From Rhizobium mongolense USDA 1844 (GTDB taxonomy: Bacteria; Pseudomonadota; Alphaproteobacteria; Rhizobiales; Rhizobiaceae), in NCBI RefSeq assembly GCF_000419765.1, contig NZ_ATTQ01000025.1:1-64000 (forward strand): a stretch of 64,000 bases of DNA, in the 5' to 3' direction. The notes below the pieces were generated by a model. The model saw nothing but the letters and a program-made list of their open reading frames with translations. It did not search any database and was not told the DNA's origin. Within the stretch, counting starts at the first letter, position 1; the number at the start of each line of letters is the position of its first letter. This document shows positions 34,049 through 43,679 of the stretch, one piece after another. The position numbers were made by a program, and so were the translations under genes.

Positions 34049-35290
34049 CTAGACCTCCTCGGTTGCGCAGGCCGTCTCGTAGTCCGGGTGCCAGCCGACA
34101 CGCAGCTCGTTGGCCAGAATGTGATAAGAGCCGACCGTCAAAAAGCGGTGAGTGATGGTCCGGAACGGGAAACGGGCGTCAGCTTCCACCCAGCTATACA
34201 GTTCCTGCCCAGCTTGGCGGTATCCCAAATCGGTCATTCCGCCATCTCCGATTTTATCGCGCATCTGCTGAAAGCGCGGTTGCCATTCCTCGATGAGAGT
34301 CATCTCGTATCGCGCGATCTCGCCATCGAAGACCAGATGCTCGCGAACCCATTTGGATCTCTGGGTAAACGCGCGGTAGTAGTCGCGCTTAGCATATTCG
34401 ATTCGATTTCCACCAACGCCGATCGCCTTCAATTGGCGGACAAATGCGCGCCTTTCGTAGTCGGCGATCTCGTCCGTTGTGGGATCAACATGCTCCTGGT
34501 CTGCGACCAAAGCATCCCGTTTCAAGCCATCGCGTATGTCGTCGAGCTTTGTTTCTAGCTCCAACACGGAGATTGATTCCACAGGGCTCGCCATAAGTGC
34601 TCTGCAAACGCGTGGCCACCACCAGCCCTCCAGTCGCTCGCGGGCAACACCTGCCTGACCCCGAGGCGCAAGCATTCGCAAGTCGTTCTCGATGGTCTTG
34701 TCCAGATCAGTGACGAGAGGTTGATTGTCAAGGATTTCGACCGAGCTCAGTAGGGAGGCACGCATTGTTGGGCTGAGAGCCATGAAAGCGGCGTAAGCTG
34801 CCTTCAATTCTTGATTTCCCCCCGCCTCAGCGACGGCAACCAGCAGCGCAGCAGCAGCCTTGGGATCGCGTGTTTTTCCTTCGGAGTAGGCGCCAGGCGG
34901 AAGGAGCATGGCAGCTGCGCTATCGCTTGGCGCGCGACCGGTTGTCACCAAAGCCAGGCGGGTACGCGCGGGAAGTGTCGGATCTTTCGCAGTAGCCTCA
35001 CTCCAGACGCGAAGTGTCTTCCAAAGGTCGACGCTTTTGTCCGTGAGACTTGCGATACGATCGATGTGGTGCTTGGCCTGAAGAAGCTCCAGCGGTGTTC
35101 CATCTCTCTCGAATGAAACATCGTCCAGCCTTTCGATGCCTACCTCTACGCCCGCATCGGCATTCACGTGCCTCAGACACAGCGCTAGAGCCAATCGGGC
35201 CTGATAAAGATAACCTGATGCGGATGGAGCTGCGCTGAAGTTCGTAGATGCAATGGCCAAGCTAATCCCCCTAGGGTTGAGCTTAACCAT
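34049..35290 (-). CDS. ABC-3C effector: nuclease domain plus C-terminal conserved domain
   Basis: The 413-residue protein opens with a restriction-endonuclease-like domain resembling the DUF4297/Cap4 nuclease: 'SGYLYQARLALALCLRH', 'VEVGIERLDDVSFERDG' and 'LELLQAKHH', the last fitting the (D/E)-x-K active site. The C-terminal half ('KAIGVGGNRIEYAKRDYYRAFTQRSKWVREHLV', 'GWHPDYETAC') is the conserved ABC-3C C-terminal domain. It is first in the operon. DNA cleavage upon activation is the likely output. ATG 35290 is chosen as the first in-frame ATG. Confidence 0.7.
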   Translation of the reverse strand: MVKLNPRGISLAIASTNFSAAPSASGYLYQARLALALCLRHVNADAGVEVGIERLDDVSFERDGTPLELLQAKHHIDRIASLTDKSVDLWKTLRVWSEATAKDPTLPARTRLALVTTGRAPSDSAAAMLLPPGAYSEGKTRDPKAAAALLVAVAEAGGNQELKAAYAAFMALSPTMRASLLSSVEILDNQPLVTDLDKTIENDLRMLAPRGQAGVARERLEGWWWPRVCRALMASPVESISVLELETKLDDIRDGLKRDALVADQEHVDPTTDEIADYERRAFVRQLKAIGVGGNRIEYAKRDYYRAFTQRSKWVREHLVFDGEIARYEMTLIEEWQPRFQQMRDKIGDGGMTDLGYRQAGQELYSWVEADARFPFRTITHRFLTVGSYHILANELRVGWHPDYETACATEEV

Positions 35291-35395
35291 TTTTTCTTGA
35301 ACAGCAATCTCGCGCCAGTAATTTGTGCGTTCCCAAGAACAAAGCGCACAGAAAAACGGTCCGCACTCACTGCCAAAGACAGTGGTACAGACCGT

Positions 35396-35767
35396 CTAAC
35401 GTCGACGGCTGAGCCTTTCGTGCTCCGCAATCAGGTAGATCAAGTAACTTCGTGTAAGATTGCAGAAAAGCCTGGCCTCGTCGAGATTGAGGGGCTTTCC
35501 CTCCAGCATATCGGTACCGTGTCTAATCTGGCCTCCTTTGGGTGATGAAAGATAGCCATGCAGGCTAAGCAGTAACGACAGACTCTGGTCTTGATGCCCG
35601 TCGGTTGATTCCCGTTCCTTGAGCTCGCGAATAATATTGTTGAAATATGACTGTTGGATCGACCCAGCCGCGAGCCCTGGGTCTCGAAAAGCCGTGGAAA
35701 TTGTTTCCAGCAGCCACAGAACTGCTTGAACAGCCTCGACCGCGAAGTCGATCGTCGAGGCGTCCAC
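35396..35767 (-). CDS. small helical protein, possible HEPN-like
   Basis: The 123-residue protein is helical. Its C-terminal 'RHGTDMLEGKPLNLDEARLFCNLTRSYLIYLIAEHERL' resembles the last helices of HEPN/Abi-C proteins, with an R-H-G at the start of the helix-pair. Start is GTG at 35767. It lies between the ABC-3C operon and the helicase gene on the same strand but with gaps of over 100 bases on both sides. No function is assigned. Confidence 0.4.
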   Translation of the reverse strand: MDASTIDFAVEAVQAVLWLLETISTAFRDPGLAAGSIQQSYFNNIIRELKERESTDGHQDQSLSLLLSLHGYLSSPKGGQIRHGTDMLEGKPLNLDEARLFCNLTRSYLIYLIAEHERLSRRR

Positions 35768-36032
35768 CGGTCAAATATCCGTTGGTCCGACGACGCTGAC
35801 AAGCGTTCCGCCCCGCCGGATCAACCCTAATCGGTCAAACCATGACGAGCCAGGCTTGGCGTCGCACAGGAGCTAAAACGCCAGAGTGGCACGCCCGGCC
35901 CGCTTGGCACCATGACGGGACCATCCTCATTTTGGCACGCATAGGAGGAGAATCCGCTGGCCGGGCGGCCAGTTGACAGCCGCCCAAAATTGCGCCGGCT
36001 GCGCTGCAACCCCGCGCGATCGCGTGCCGGTC
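35768..36032. other. intergenic region, no supported gene
   Basis: Only very short overlapping frames are present. The segment lies between the 3' end of the helicase gene and the start of the small helical gene and likely contains the promoter of the latter. A GC-rich inverted repeat 'ctggccgggcggccag' (about 35955-35970) could act in termination or control. Confidence 0.3.
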
Positions 36033-38516
36033 CTATCCTTCCTTATTATGTTTCATCGGAACGGAATATTGCTGCAGGAAAGTTGTCGGCGTGAAGCTGT
36101 GGGTCGTCAGAAGCTGACCGATGCGCTGGACGTCGTTGAGGACATTGGCGTCTCCGAGAGCTTTTGCGAAATCAAGCAATGCGTTGCGCAGCTTCTCAAG
36201 TTGCTTTTCGGTCATGACCCGGGCGCCCTCGATCACCGCCGCTCCCGGACCGACATGTTTCAACGGGTGAATGATCAGCACGTGTTTCGGCACGGTCTTT
36301 GTATATTTCTCCTCGAACCAGTCGATCGCTTGGCCCAACTGCCCAAGATCATCCTTGGATATTCCCTTTTCGGATTTCGCACCGTTCTTGCATTCGATGA
36401 CGACAAGCTCGCCATTGGAAAAGGCCAAAAGGTTGTCCGGTCCCTTTTCGAAAGAGATCTCCGGCCGCTGCGACCCCATCCCGAGCAAGCGTCCCATGGC
36501 CATGATGGCGCCCTCGAACTCGTTGTTGGTGTCGGGCGCAAACTGCAAGTCCTCGACGAGACTCTTGAAATGGAGAATCCGATCGGTTGCTTCCAGGAAG
36601 CGATTCCGGTGATATTCTTGAACCGCGGCAGCCTGCTTGCCGGCAACCGGCGCCAGTTTCTGATAGGCAATGCCCTCGATGGGCTTCAAAACCTGCTGAT
36701 TGAGCTTGTGCGCCGCCAGTAGTACCTTCTGCGCATTTCCCGGATCGATATGGTGAGCGATTTCCGCTTGCCTGACGAGCGCGAATGCTTTCGCGTCGTC
36801 ATCATCGAGGGTGTTCCCGAGGGCCTTCAGGACCCCAACAGCACCGGGGTGATCGTTGATCCTTGCCAGGTCGAAGGCTTCGCGAATCCCGACCCCGACC
36901 GGGTCGAGCGAGAGGCCCGGTTCAACCTTGGCCTTGAGGAGCGCTTTCTTGGCAACCTTGACCCATTGGGGATCGCGATCGAGGCATTGCTGGATGACCT
37001 TTTTCAGGCCTGCCATGTCTGTGCCGTCGAGCTGTTTGGCCAAGCTCGTCGAGAGTTCGAGCTGCGCCTGCGTCGCGCCGGTCAGCATCTTGCGGCCTTC
37101 CGGAGACTTGATCCGGCTCGTGAGCTTCGCTCCACACAGGAGGACGACGCAATAGTCGTCGTTCGAGCGAACACCCCGCCCCATGCCTTGCTCGATGCGT
37201 TGCATTTGGCGGCGAAGTCCAGCCTTCGAATCCGCCAGAATGTTCATGTCGGACGCCTCACGAAACGAGGACACCTCCGGAAGATCGACAAGCGCGAGAA
37301 CGCGGCAAGCATCTCCGGGCAGATCGATGCCGTCGTACCGGTTGATCAGGACAGTCAGGCCGACATGTCCCGCCCGCAATTTGTCGATGCCGACCGTCAC
37401 CTTGTCGCCGATCAATATCTGGTCGGCGACATCAGCCCAATCCTCTGAAGCAGCCTTCGAAGGAACGATCACCACGACGTTCTCTTTTTTCGCGATGCTA
37501 ACAAGCATCTTGCGAATGTCCGGTATCTCGATGTCGGGGTTGAGCTCTTGCGGCATCAGGATCATCCGCTCGCCCATGAACTGGGACGATACCGGAATGA
37601 TCGGGTCAGGAAGCTTTTTGGAGTTCGCGCCGAAATGGGTGATCAGCACCGTATCGTCGGAGAGCGTCGCCGTCATGTAAATCCGGCGCTTTGCCTTCGA
37701 GAAGGATCGAAGCAGATCGGTGGGCGGGCAGATCGGCTCGATTTCGAGCGACTGGCCGCCAATGAAGCAACGGCAATAGGGAAGGATCTCGTGAAGCAGC
37801 GGGTAGCTGAACATCAGCTCGTCGTCGTCCTTGCTCTCATGCAGAACCTTGAGGATCTTGTCCTGCTTGTCCTTCCAGGCCCAGAACGGCACTTCCATGA
37901 TGGCGCGGGGATCGCTTGCCTCTAGCGAGAGGAAGCGTGAATGGCTTTGTTTCTTGAGATCGCCGGAGACGATCTTCAGAATTTTACCGTAGGCTTCGTG
38001 GGTGTGCGGAAGCTTGATCCGGAATTGATCGGAAATCGTCGCGATCGAAGCATGGGCGTCGTCGACGATAACCGCGCCGATATTCAGTTTGACGTTCTCG
38101 ACACCGAAAACCGATCGGCCGTTGAAGAGCTTGTGGACGGTCGTGACACAGATCTTCTGACCAGCGGCGAATGCCGCGTCGCGGGGATCCTCCACCACTT
38201 CTAGTCCAAGTGCGTTTGCTTCTTCGGTGACTTGGGAGACCAATTGATGATCAGGGCAAATATAAAGCGCAGGGCCAACACTCTCGTTGAGCGAGCTTTG
38301 CAGCAGGAGAAGCCCGACGAGCGTCTTGCCGCTGCCGACATTGAGCTTGATGACCGTGTCGCGCTGCTCACGCAGTTTGACCCAGGCCTTCATGACCTCC
38401 GTTTGGATATCGCGGGGGAATGCAAAGCGTTTATCTCGGTTGAGCGTCAGAAAAATGTCGCGAGGGTCGATGACCGGTGCTTCGTCGTCGTCCAGCAAGT
38501 CTTCAAAATTTACCAA
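36033..38516 (-). CDS. SF2 helicase fused to a PD-(D/E)XK nuclease
   Basis: The 827-residue protein joins a superfamily 2 helicase with Walker A 'LNVGSGKTLVGL', DEAH-like 'VIVDDAHAS', 'IYMTATLSDD' and motif VI 'QGMGRGVR' to a C-terminal restriction-like nuclease with 'GPDNLLAFSNGELVVIECKNG' (Asp ... Glu-x-Lys). The middle is helical. Such fusions occur as single-gene defence candidates. TTG at 38516 is chosen because GGGAGG lies 5 bases before it and because the next residues 'VNFEDLLDDDE' look native; the ATG at 38585 adds Cys/Arg-rich text. Confidence 0.75.
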   Translation of the reverse strand: MVNFEDLLDDDEAPVIDPRDIFLTLNRDKRFAFPRDIQTEVMKAWVKLREQRDTVIKLNVGSGKTLVGLLLLQSSLNESVGPALYICPDHQLVSQVTEEANALGLEVVEDPRDAAFAAGQKICVTTVHKLFNGRSVFGVENVKLNIGAVIVDDAHASIATISDQFRIKLPHTHEAYGKILKIVSGDLKKQSHSRFLSLEASDPRAIMEVPFWAWKDKQDKILKVLHESKDDDELMFSYPLLHEILPYCRCFIGGQSLEIEPICPPTDLLRSFSKAKRRIYMTATLSDDTVLITHFGANSKKLPDPIIPVSSQFMGERMILMPQELNPDIEIPDIRKMLVSIAKKENVVVIVPSKAASEDWADVADQILIGDKVTVGIDKLRAGHVGLTVLINRYDGIDLPGDACRVLALVDLPEVSSFREASDMNILADSKAGLRRQMQRIEQGMGRGVRSNDDYCVVLLCGAKLTSRIKSPEGRKMLTGATQAQLELSTSLAKQLDGTDMAGLKKVIQQCLDRDPQWVKVAKKALLKAKVEPGLSLDPVGVGIREAFDLARINDHPGAVGVLKALGNTLDDDDAKAFALVRQAEIAHHIDPGNAQKVLLAAHKLNQQVLKPIEGIAYQKLAPVAGKQAAAVQEYHRNRFLEATDRILHFKSLVEDLQFAPDTNNEFEGAIMAMGRLLGMGSQRPEISFEKGPDNLLAFSNGELVVIECKNGAKSEKGISKDDLGQLGQAIDWFEEKYTKTVPKHVLIIHPLKHVGPGAAVIEGARVMTEKQLEKLRNALLDFAKALGDANVLNDVQRIGQLLTTHSFTPTTFLQQYSVPMKHNKEG

Positions 38517-38884
38517 ATTTGCCTCCCAGCAGCGCTCCAATCGGTGGCCCACGCCGCATATATGCATCAACCTGAGATTTACCAATGACGGTTTCGATGC
38601 GTCCGTCTGACATTTTGTAATTAGGGCGCGTCAAAAAGCGCTGATCGACACGGGTAGGATTGGAAGAGGGACGCGGGCTTAAGTACGGTCAACAAGCCGC
38701 GGGAAGCGAGTGTCTTGAAGTGCCATGCTGAGGTCGAAGCTGCCAAGGTTCTTTTTCGACCGACATAATGCGTTGCCCAAGGAAGCTGATTTCGCATCGG
38801 ATCGGAGGCCCGATGGGATTGTGCTCCTTCTCTCCGCTTGGGTTCGCCGGCGCAATATAACATTCCCGGTGCAACTGCGTATCG
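38517..38884. other. intergenic region between helicase and gajB
   Basis: About 370 bases without a supported gene. It must hold the helicase promoter (right-to-left) and the 3' end of the Gabija operon. The frames present are short, overlapping and without family features. Confidence 0.3.
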
Positions 38885-40666
38885 CTATTCTCGTTGGGTC
38901 CGGTCGAACAACTCTTGGACCCACGGCGAATGATGGTGCTCCTGAAACACGAGACATAGCTCCTTCCGTGGTCGAGTGACGCCAACGTAGAACGATCGGC
39001 GAGCCTCACGTATCCCCGCTTCCGTCCTGCGGTCTCGCTTGTTGGGAAAGTCGCTATTGTTGACGCCGTACATGATTACGGCGTCGAATTCGCGTCCCTT
39101 GGCGCTATGCAGGGTGCTCAGCGTAACGCGGCCGTCGGTATGCGCGCGCCCCGCAAATTGGGTAAGGGGTAGATCACCGCTCTTCGTCGGCTCCGTAGCC
39201 GAGATCATTTCGGCGCAGATTTCCCATTCCTGCTCAGCATTCCGTGCCAATGCCCGCCAGGGAGTGATCAGTTCACGATCGAACCGCCGAAGCCACGCGT
39301 GCGTGGTCACTGGTACGCCGATACAGCTTTCAAGAAATAGGACGAGCTGCCGCGATAAAGCGTCCTTTTCTGCTTCGCTCGCGAAACTACCAAACACCAG
39401 AGTCGTGGACTGAGATAGGAGGCGAGAGAAAGGCGGATCTGCATCATGCCACCCACCAGTCGCCCACCTGGCACAATCTTCGATAAAGCGTGCTAGCCGC
39501 GAGCTTCTTCGCACCAACGCGTTCGTGTCTGTTCGGACGAAGGGGATGCCTGCCTGTTTCAGAGATTCCGCAATCTTGTCCCCAAGCCAGGCAGCTCGGT
39601 AGAGCACCGCAATCTTGCCGTGAGCAGTTCCCCTAGAGACAAGATGCGGAATGATGGTCGTGGCGATCATGTCGGCCTGTGTGTCGAGCCCCATTGAAGC
39701 TGCCCAGAAGGAGATTTCTCCTTCGGGCGCTCCATCCACTTCCCGATAGTCTCTCTCCTCTCCGAGTGCACCCAGCGACGCCTTTATAAGTTTTCCGCCC
39801 GACCGATAGTTGAACCGTAACTTGATCGTCTCGACGTCCGCTCTTTGCGTCAGGCTTTCGAGGAGCTCCGGATTAGCACCGGCGAAGGTGTAGATCGACT
39901 GATCGGCGTCACCGACCGCAAAGAGCCGTATCCCGCCGCGAAAGCAAAGCAGGAGCACCAGCTCATGCAGGGCATATCCGAGATCCTGATACTCATCGAC
40001 AAACAACACCGGGAAACGGGCCCAGATCGCCTCGCGGATCCAGGTGTTTTCCTTGATCATGCGGTACGCGAGGAGCGGCATGTCGTCAAAATCGATCAAT
40101 CCCTGACGACGAAGTTCCCTCTCATAATGTTCGATGAAGGTCACAAGCTCCGGATTTTGGCCCAGCCACTCGGGACGTGTCCGGTCGACATCTCGCTTTC
40201 GCTTCTCGGATGCGAAGCCCCATCGGTCATGGGGATTCTCGCCCCCGTTTATGGCGGACTCATACGCGGCTTCCACCGCCGCCCGAGCCTGTGCCTTCGT
40301 CGCGATTTTCAGCTCCGCGGGAAGGCCGATCGAGACACAGCGCGCGTAGGGCGCGATGACCTGGCTCAGCGCGAAGCTGTGAACGGTCCCGATGAACGCC
40401 CTGTCGCCAGGCACGATGCCCAGTCCGGCGAGCCGCGTTTCAAGCTCGATTGCGCACTCATTATTGTAGGTGATGCAGGCGACACCACGCGGATCGACGA
40501 CATCGTGCGAGAGGGTACGCGCCATGGCTGTCGTCAGAGTCTTGGTCTTCCCGCTGCCCGGCCCCGCGAGGACGACACAATGCCCAGTCTCCAAAACAGC
40601 CTTCAATTGCTCAGGATTCGCCTTAAGCTCCTCGATGGCTCGGAGCAGGACCTCGCTACTGGACAC
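38885..40666 (-). CDS. gajB: GajB: UvrD/PcrA-like helicase of Gabija
   Basis: The 593-residue protein is a superfamily 1 helicase: 'LAGPGSGKTKTLTTAMART' (motif I), 'LFVDEYQDL' (II), 'GDADQSIYTFAGA' (III), 'LRFNYRSG' (IV), 'LSTLHSAKGREFDAV' (V) and 'SFYVGVTRPRKEL' (VI). In Gabija, GajB detects or processes DNA ends and activates the GajA nuclease. It overlaps the end of gajA by 11 bases on the same strand, the normal Gabija order. It is somewhat longer than the Bacillus GajB (about 500 residues). All helicase motifs are intact. Confidence 0.85.
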   Translation of the reverse strand: MSSSEVLLRAIEELKANPEQLKAVLETGHCVVLAGPGSGKTKTLTTAMARTLSHDVVDPRGVACITYNNECAIELETRLAGLGIVPGDRAFIGTVHSFALSQVIAPYARCVSIGLPAELKIATKAQARAAVEAAYESAINGGENPHDRWGFASEKRKRDVDRTRPEWLGQNPELVTFIEHYERELRRQGLIDFDDMPLLAYRMIKENTWIREAIWARFPVLFVDEYQDLGYALHELVLLLCFRGGIRLFAVGDADQSIYTFAGANPELLESLTQRADVETIKLRFNYRSGGKLIKASLGALGEERDYREVDGAPEGEISFWAASMGLDTQADMIATTIIPHLVSRGTAHGKIAVLYRAAWLGDKIAESLKQAGIPFVRTDTNALVRRSSRLARFIEDCARWATGGWHDADPPFSRLLSQSTTLVFGSFASEAEKDALSRQLVLFLESCIGVPVTTHAWLRRFDRELITPWRALARNAEQEWEICAEMISATEPTKSGDLPLTQFAGRAHTDGRVTLSTLHSAKGREFDAVIMYGVNNSDFPNKRDRRTEAGIREARRSFYVGVTRPRKELCLVFQEHHHSPWVQELFDRTQRE

Positions 40667-42446
40667 GGCCGACCACGTTCCGAATTGCGTTTTCGATGTA
40701 CGGTGGCGGCGCCAGACCGGCCGATTTCTTTGCCAGTCGCGAGCTCAATCGACCTTTGCCGATGTCCGCGACCATCGCCAGCAGTTGCGCCGGATCGACC
40801 GCAGCACCCGATCTCCAATTGGCGATGCGCCTTGTGCGAATGGATCCGAAGCCTTGCTCGCTCAGGATATCGAGGAGGGGCGTGAGAAGCGCCGGTGTGC
40901 CTGCAACTGACACCTCGAACGTCTGCTCGTTCAGGAAGATTCCCGATCCCGCAGCTGTCGACGAGAGATCAGCGTACGGCTTCGCCTCCCAGGTAGCGCG
41001 TGCCTCTGCCGTCATTGGTGCGTTCCTTCGCACCGCCAGTATGTCCTGCCAGAGGTCGATGACCCGCTTCCGGCCCAGCGGGGGCTTGGGGGGCGTCGAG
41101 CCGTCCAGCGGATCCCAGTCGGTGATCACCGACCAGGGGATCCCGAGCGCCTCTGTGAGTTTGACATAGGGGCCGAAATTCGTACCCGCCACGTTGCAGA
41201 CCGTGATGCCGAGGTCGTCCAGATTAAATCCGAGCGATGCGGCGAACACGGGGACAAGCGCTTCCTCGGCATCCCCCTCGACATGAATGACGCCGCGGGC
41301 GAACAGCATTTCCGCCCGCGTCGCATCAAGGTAGTTTTCCAGATCGTCCAGTTCCTCCGGCGTCACCGGAAGATTGGCGAGCGAGTAGGCCTGCGTGGCG
41401 CGGTCCCGCGTTCGTAGCTGAATGATCGATCGCAATGGTGTCACGGCCGCGAGGGTGGGCGAATGGCTCGTGACGACCAAGGTTTGGGCCGCACTGGCCT
41501 CATTCAGCAGCTTCTTGAAGACGGATCGCTGCAATTGCGGATGCAGATGGGCCTCCGGCTCCTCGATACAGAGTAGCGAGAAGTTTCGCTCGTTCTTTCG
41601 CCTGCGCCAGGCAAACTCTGCAAGCTTCAGCGCCAGTAGCGCGACGTTGGCTGAACCGAGGCTAGCTTCGGCAATTCCGCGCTTGCCGCCGTCGATGAAC
41701 ATCGCGATCGCCCGAAAGAGCCGCAACGGGTCGGACGGGGCAAATCGAAGTCGCGCATCGACATCATGCGCCTTGCCTGAAAGGTGAAGGATACCAGCGC
41801 GGAGTTCATCCTCGAGCGCCTTGATCGTAGGAAATGCCTCGAGGCTCTTTGTAGCTTTGTCGAGTTCCGCCGCAACGGCATCGAGATCGGCGCGGCTGAT
41901 GCCAGCGACCGCTTCCTCAAGAAGATGCCGGATCGGCGACGTCCGCCAGGTAGCGAGCTGCCCCTCGGCGTCCCGCAAGGCATCCAGGACATCGATCGCT
42001 ATGCGCCGACGGACTTTGCCCGGAACGGTGCGAGTCTCGACACCCCCGCCATACACCAGAAATTCGCAATCCTCGCTGGACTGCGCTGAGCCGGTAACCT
42101 CGGCCTTCTTTCGAAAGACGTAGCTGAGCCTCGCAACGCTCGGGTCGTCAGCAACGCGAAAATCTGTCAGGAGCGCAACGAGGGCCGGGTCGCCCGCGAA
42201 ATCAGCTATATCGAGATGGACCTCGATCGGTTGGCTGAAGTCGGCCGGGCATCCGTCCCAGAAATCCGACAGCCGCAGTTGCCGCGCTGCATCCGGAAGT
42301 GCCGGGTCCAGGATCAGGCGGATCGCAAACAGAAGGTTGCTCTTTCCGATGCGATTTTCCCCGAGCAGCACGATATTGCCATGCAGCGGGATATCGACGA
42401 ATTTGAAGTTTCTGAAATTCCTGATGCCTAGTTTACTGAGCCGCAT
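40656..42446 (-). CDS. gajA: GajA: OLD-family ATPase-TOPRIM nuclease of Gabija
   Basis: The 596-residue protein has an N-terminal ABC ATPase ('NIVLLGENRIGKSNLLFAI' Walker A at about 30, 'LLCIEEPEAHLHPQLQ' Walker B at about 290, 'VVTSHSPTL') and a C-terminal TOPRIM domain ('GVIHVEGDAEEALVPVF' Glu, 'SVITDWDPLDG' Asp-x-Asp). This is OLD/GajA architecture, and GajA is about 578 residues in Bacillus. The nuclease is held inactive by nucleotides and cuts DNA when ATP falls during infection. It starts the gajAB operon; a 110-base gap separates it from the divergent PIN-like gene. Confidence 0.85.
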   Translation of the reverse strand: MRLSKLGIRNFRNFKFVDIPLHGNIVLLGENRIGKSNLLFAIRLILDPALPDAARQLRLSDFWDGCPADFSQPIEVHLDIADFAGDPALVALLTDFRVADDPSVARLSYVFRKKAEVTGSAQSSEDCEFLVYGGGVETRTVPGKVRRRIAIDVLDALRDAEGQLATWRTSPIRHLLEEAVAGISRADLDAVAAELDKATKSLEAFPTIKALEDELRAGILHLSGKAHDVDARLRFAPSDPLRLFRAIAMFIDGGKRGIAEASLGSANVALLALKLAEFAWRRRKNERNFSLLCIEEPEAHLHPQLQRSVFKKLLNEASAAQTLVVTSHSPTLAAVTPLRSIIQLRTRDRATQAYSLANLPVTPEELDDLENYLDATRAEMLFARGVIHVEGDAEEALVPVFAASLGFNLDDLGITVCNVAGTNFGPYVKLTEALGIPWSVITDWDPLDGSTPPKPPLGRKRVIDLWQDILAVRRNAPMTAEARATWEAKPYADLSSTAAGSGIFLNEQTFEVSVAGTPALLTPLLDILSEQGFGSIRTRRIANWRSGAAVDPAQLLAMVADIGKGRLSSRLAKKSAGLAPPPYIENAIRNVVGRVQ

Positions 42447-42556
42447 TTCCGTTTATGCCCCGAGCCTCAATATCCAACGGCCAATCTTTGATAACAAAAG
42501 ATTATTGCGCCTGAACTATTAAATGACGTCTATCTTTTGCATGCTGGAGAATTCAT

Positions 42557-43582
42557 TTGGCAAACCATTTTTTGAAGCCGGTTCGCTATCCCGATGACAA
42601 CGGGGATTTCCACAGCAACGTGCGATCGAACTGGGAAGGCGGCCGACTGACGAACGTCTGCTTCGATCTCAACATCCTCGCTCGAATCAGCGAGATATTC
42701 GGCAATCCATCGTCAGCTGAGATGCATGATCTGCCGGAGCTTCGACAGGAGCTCGCTCTTCCGGGACTTATTTTAAATCCCGGCTTCGCCTATCGCGAGA
42801 TGGACCCGCAAAAGCTCCTCGGCAATTGGGAGGCGTTCGAGCATTTTGTGTCTTCACTATCTCCCGCATATCGCAACACTCCTGATGCGACCTGGACACC
42901 AGAGCTGTCATGGTCGGTTGGTCAGGCGGACGACGCGCCGCGATCCTTCTGGGCGCTACCTGAAGCCAAACGGGAATATCTCATCGGCTTCTATATCGCG
43001 CAGCTCTTGTTGCGGGTAGGTCGCAAGGCCCTCGGCGAGCCGCAAACTATGCTCTTAGCCTATCTCAACGACAGCTATCGCCTCAGTGGGCAATTTCTCC
43101 CGCTGGAGGCACGGATCGCACAGTTCGTCTATTTCGATCGATCGCGCGTGCCCGCCGGCGCCTGGTCGAAGTTCTGCCGTGACATTCGCGAGAATTTCAC
43201 CAAATCAGCCAGCACGCTGCCCAGGCTCCAGTCGGTGGTCCTCAATCAGGTTCTCGACACCGTTTTGCTTCGGAGCGCACAGGCACTTCATTACCGTACG
43301 TCTCTTGAAAGCGATGTCTGGATCGTGACCCAGGATCGAGGCATGGCGAATTTCGCCAGCACGTTCTGCTATTCTCCCGACCACCGATCAAGCATAGGGC
43401 TCTATTCCGCCTTCATGACGCTTTCTCCGTTCCCTGAAATGGACACGGACCCATACTGGCGCGAAACGGACGCCATGATCGATCATTTCGCCGACGCGCC
43501 GCGCCGGACCTTCGAACTTCCTTATCTGGAGACCCGGGCGCGCCAGATTGAGGAGCAGCTGAAGCATCAACTGGGCGGTTGA
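42557..43582 (+). CDS. unknown protein with PIN-like features
   Basis: The 341-residue protein has 'NVCFDLNILARISEI' near residue 35, with an Asp placed as in the first strand of PIN nucleases, and 'SDVWIVTQDRGMANFAS' near 255, resembling the late PIN motif with Asp. The intervening region is helical. No closer family is recognised. It is divergent from gajA and lies upstream of the AbiJ-type nuclease gene. If it is a PIN nuclease, it would cut RNA. The assignment is tentative and rests on two motifs. Confidence 0.4.
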   Translation: MANHFLKPVRYPDDNGDFHSNVRSNWEGGRLTNVCFDLNILARISEIFGNPSSAEMHDLPELRQELALPGLILNPGFAYREMDPQKLLGNWEAFEHFVSSLSPAYRNTPDATWTPELSWSVGQADDAPRSFWALPEAKREYLIGFYIAQLLLRVGRKALGEPQTMLLAYLNDSYRLSGQFLPLEARIAQFVYFDRSRVPAGAWSKFCRDIRENFTKSASTLPRLQSVVLNQVLDTVLLRSAQALHYRTSLESDVWIVTQDRGMANFASTFCYSPDHRSSIGLYSAFMTLSPFPEMDTDPYWRETDAMIDHFADAPRRTFELPYLETRARQIEEQLKHQLGG

Positions 43583-43679
43583 GCGGCTGAGGACCGCGGC
43601 TCGCTTGCGGCAATGCACCTTGTGGAGGACGTCCACCGCGCATAACAATATGAAGAAAATTCGGGCGGGTTGTTTGGGA

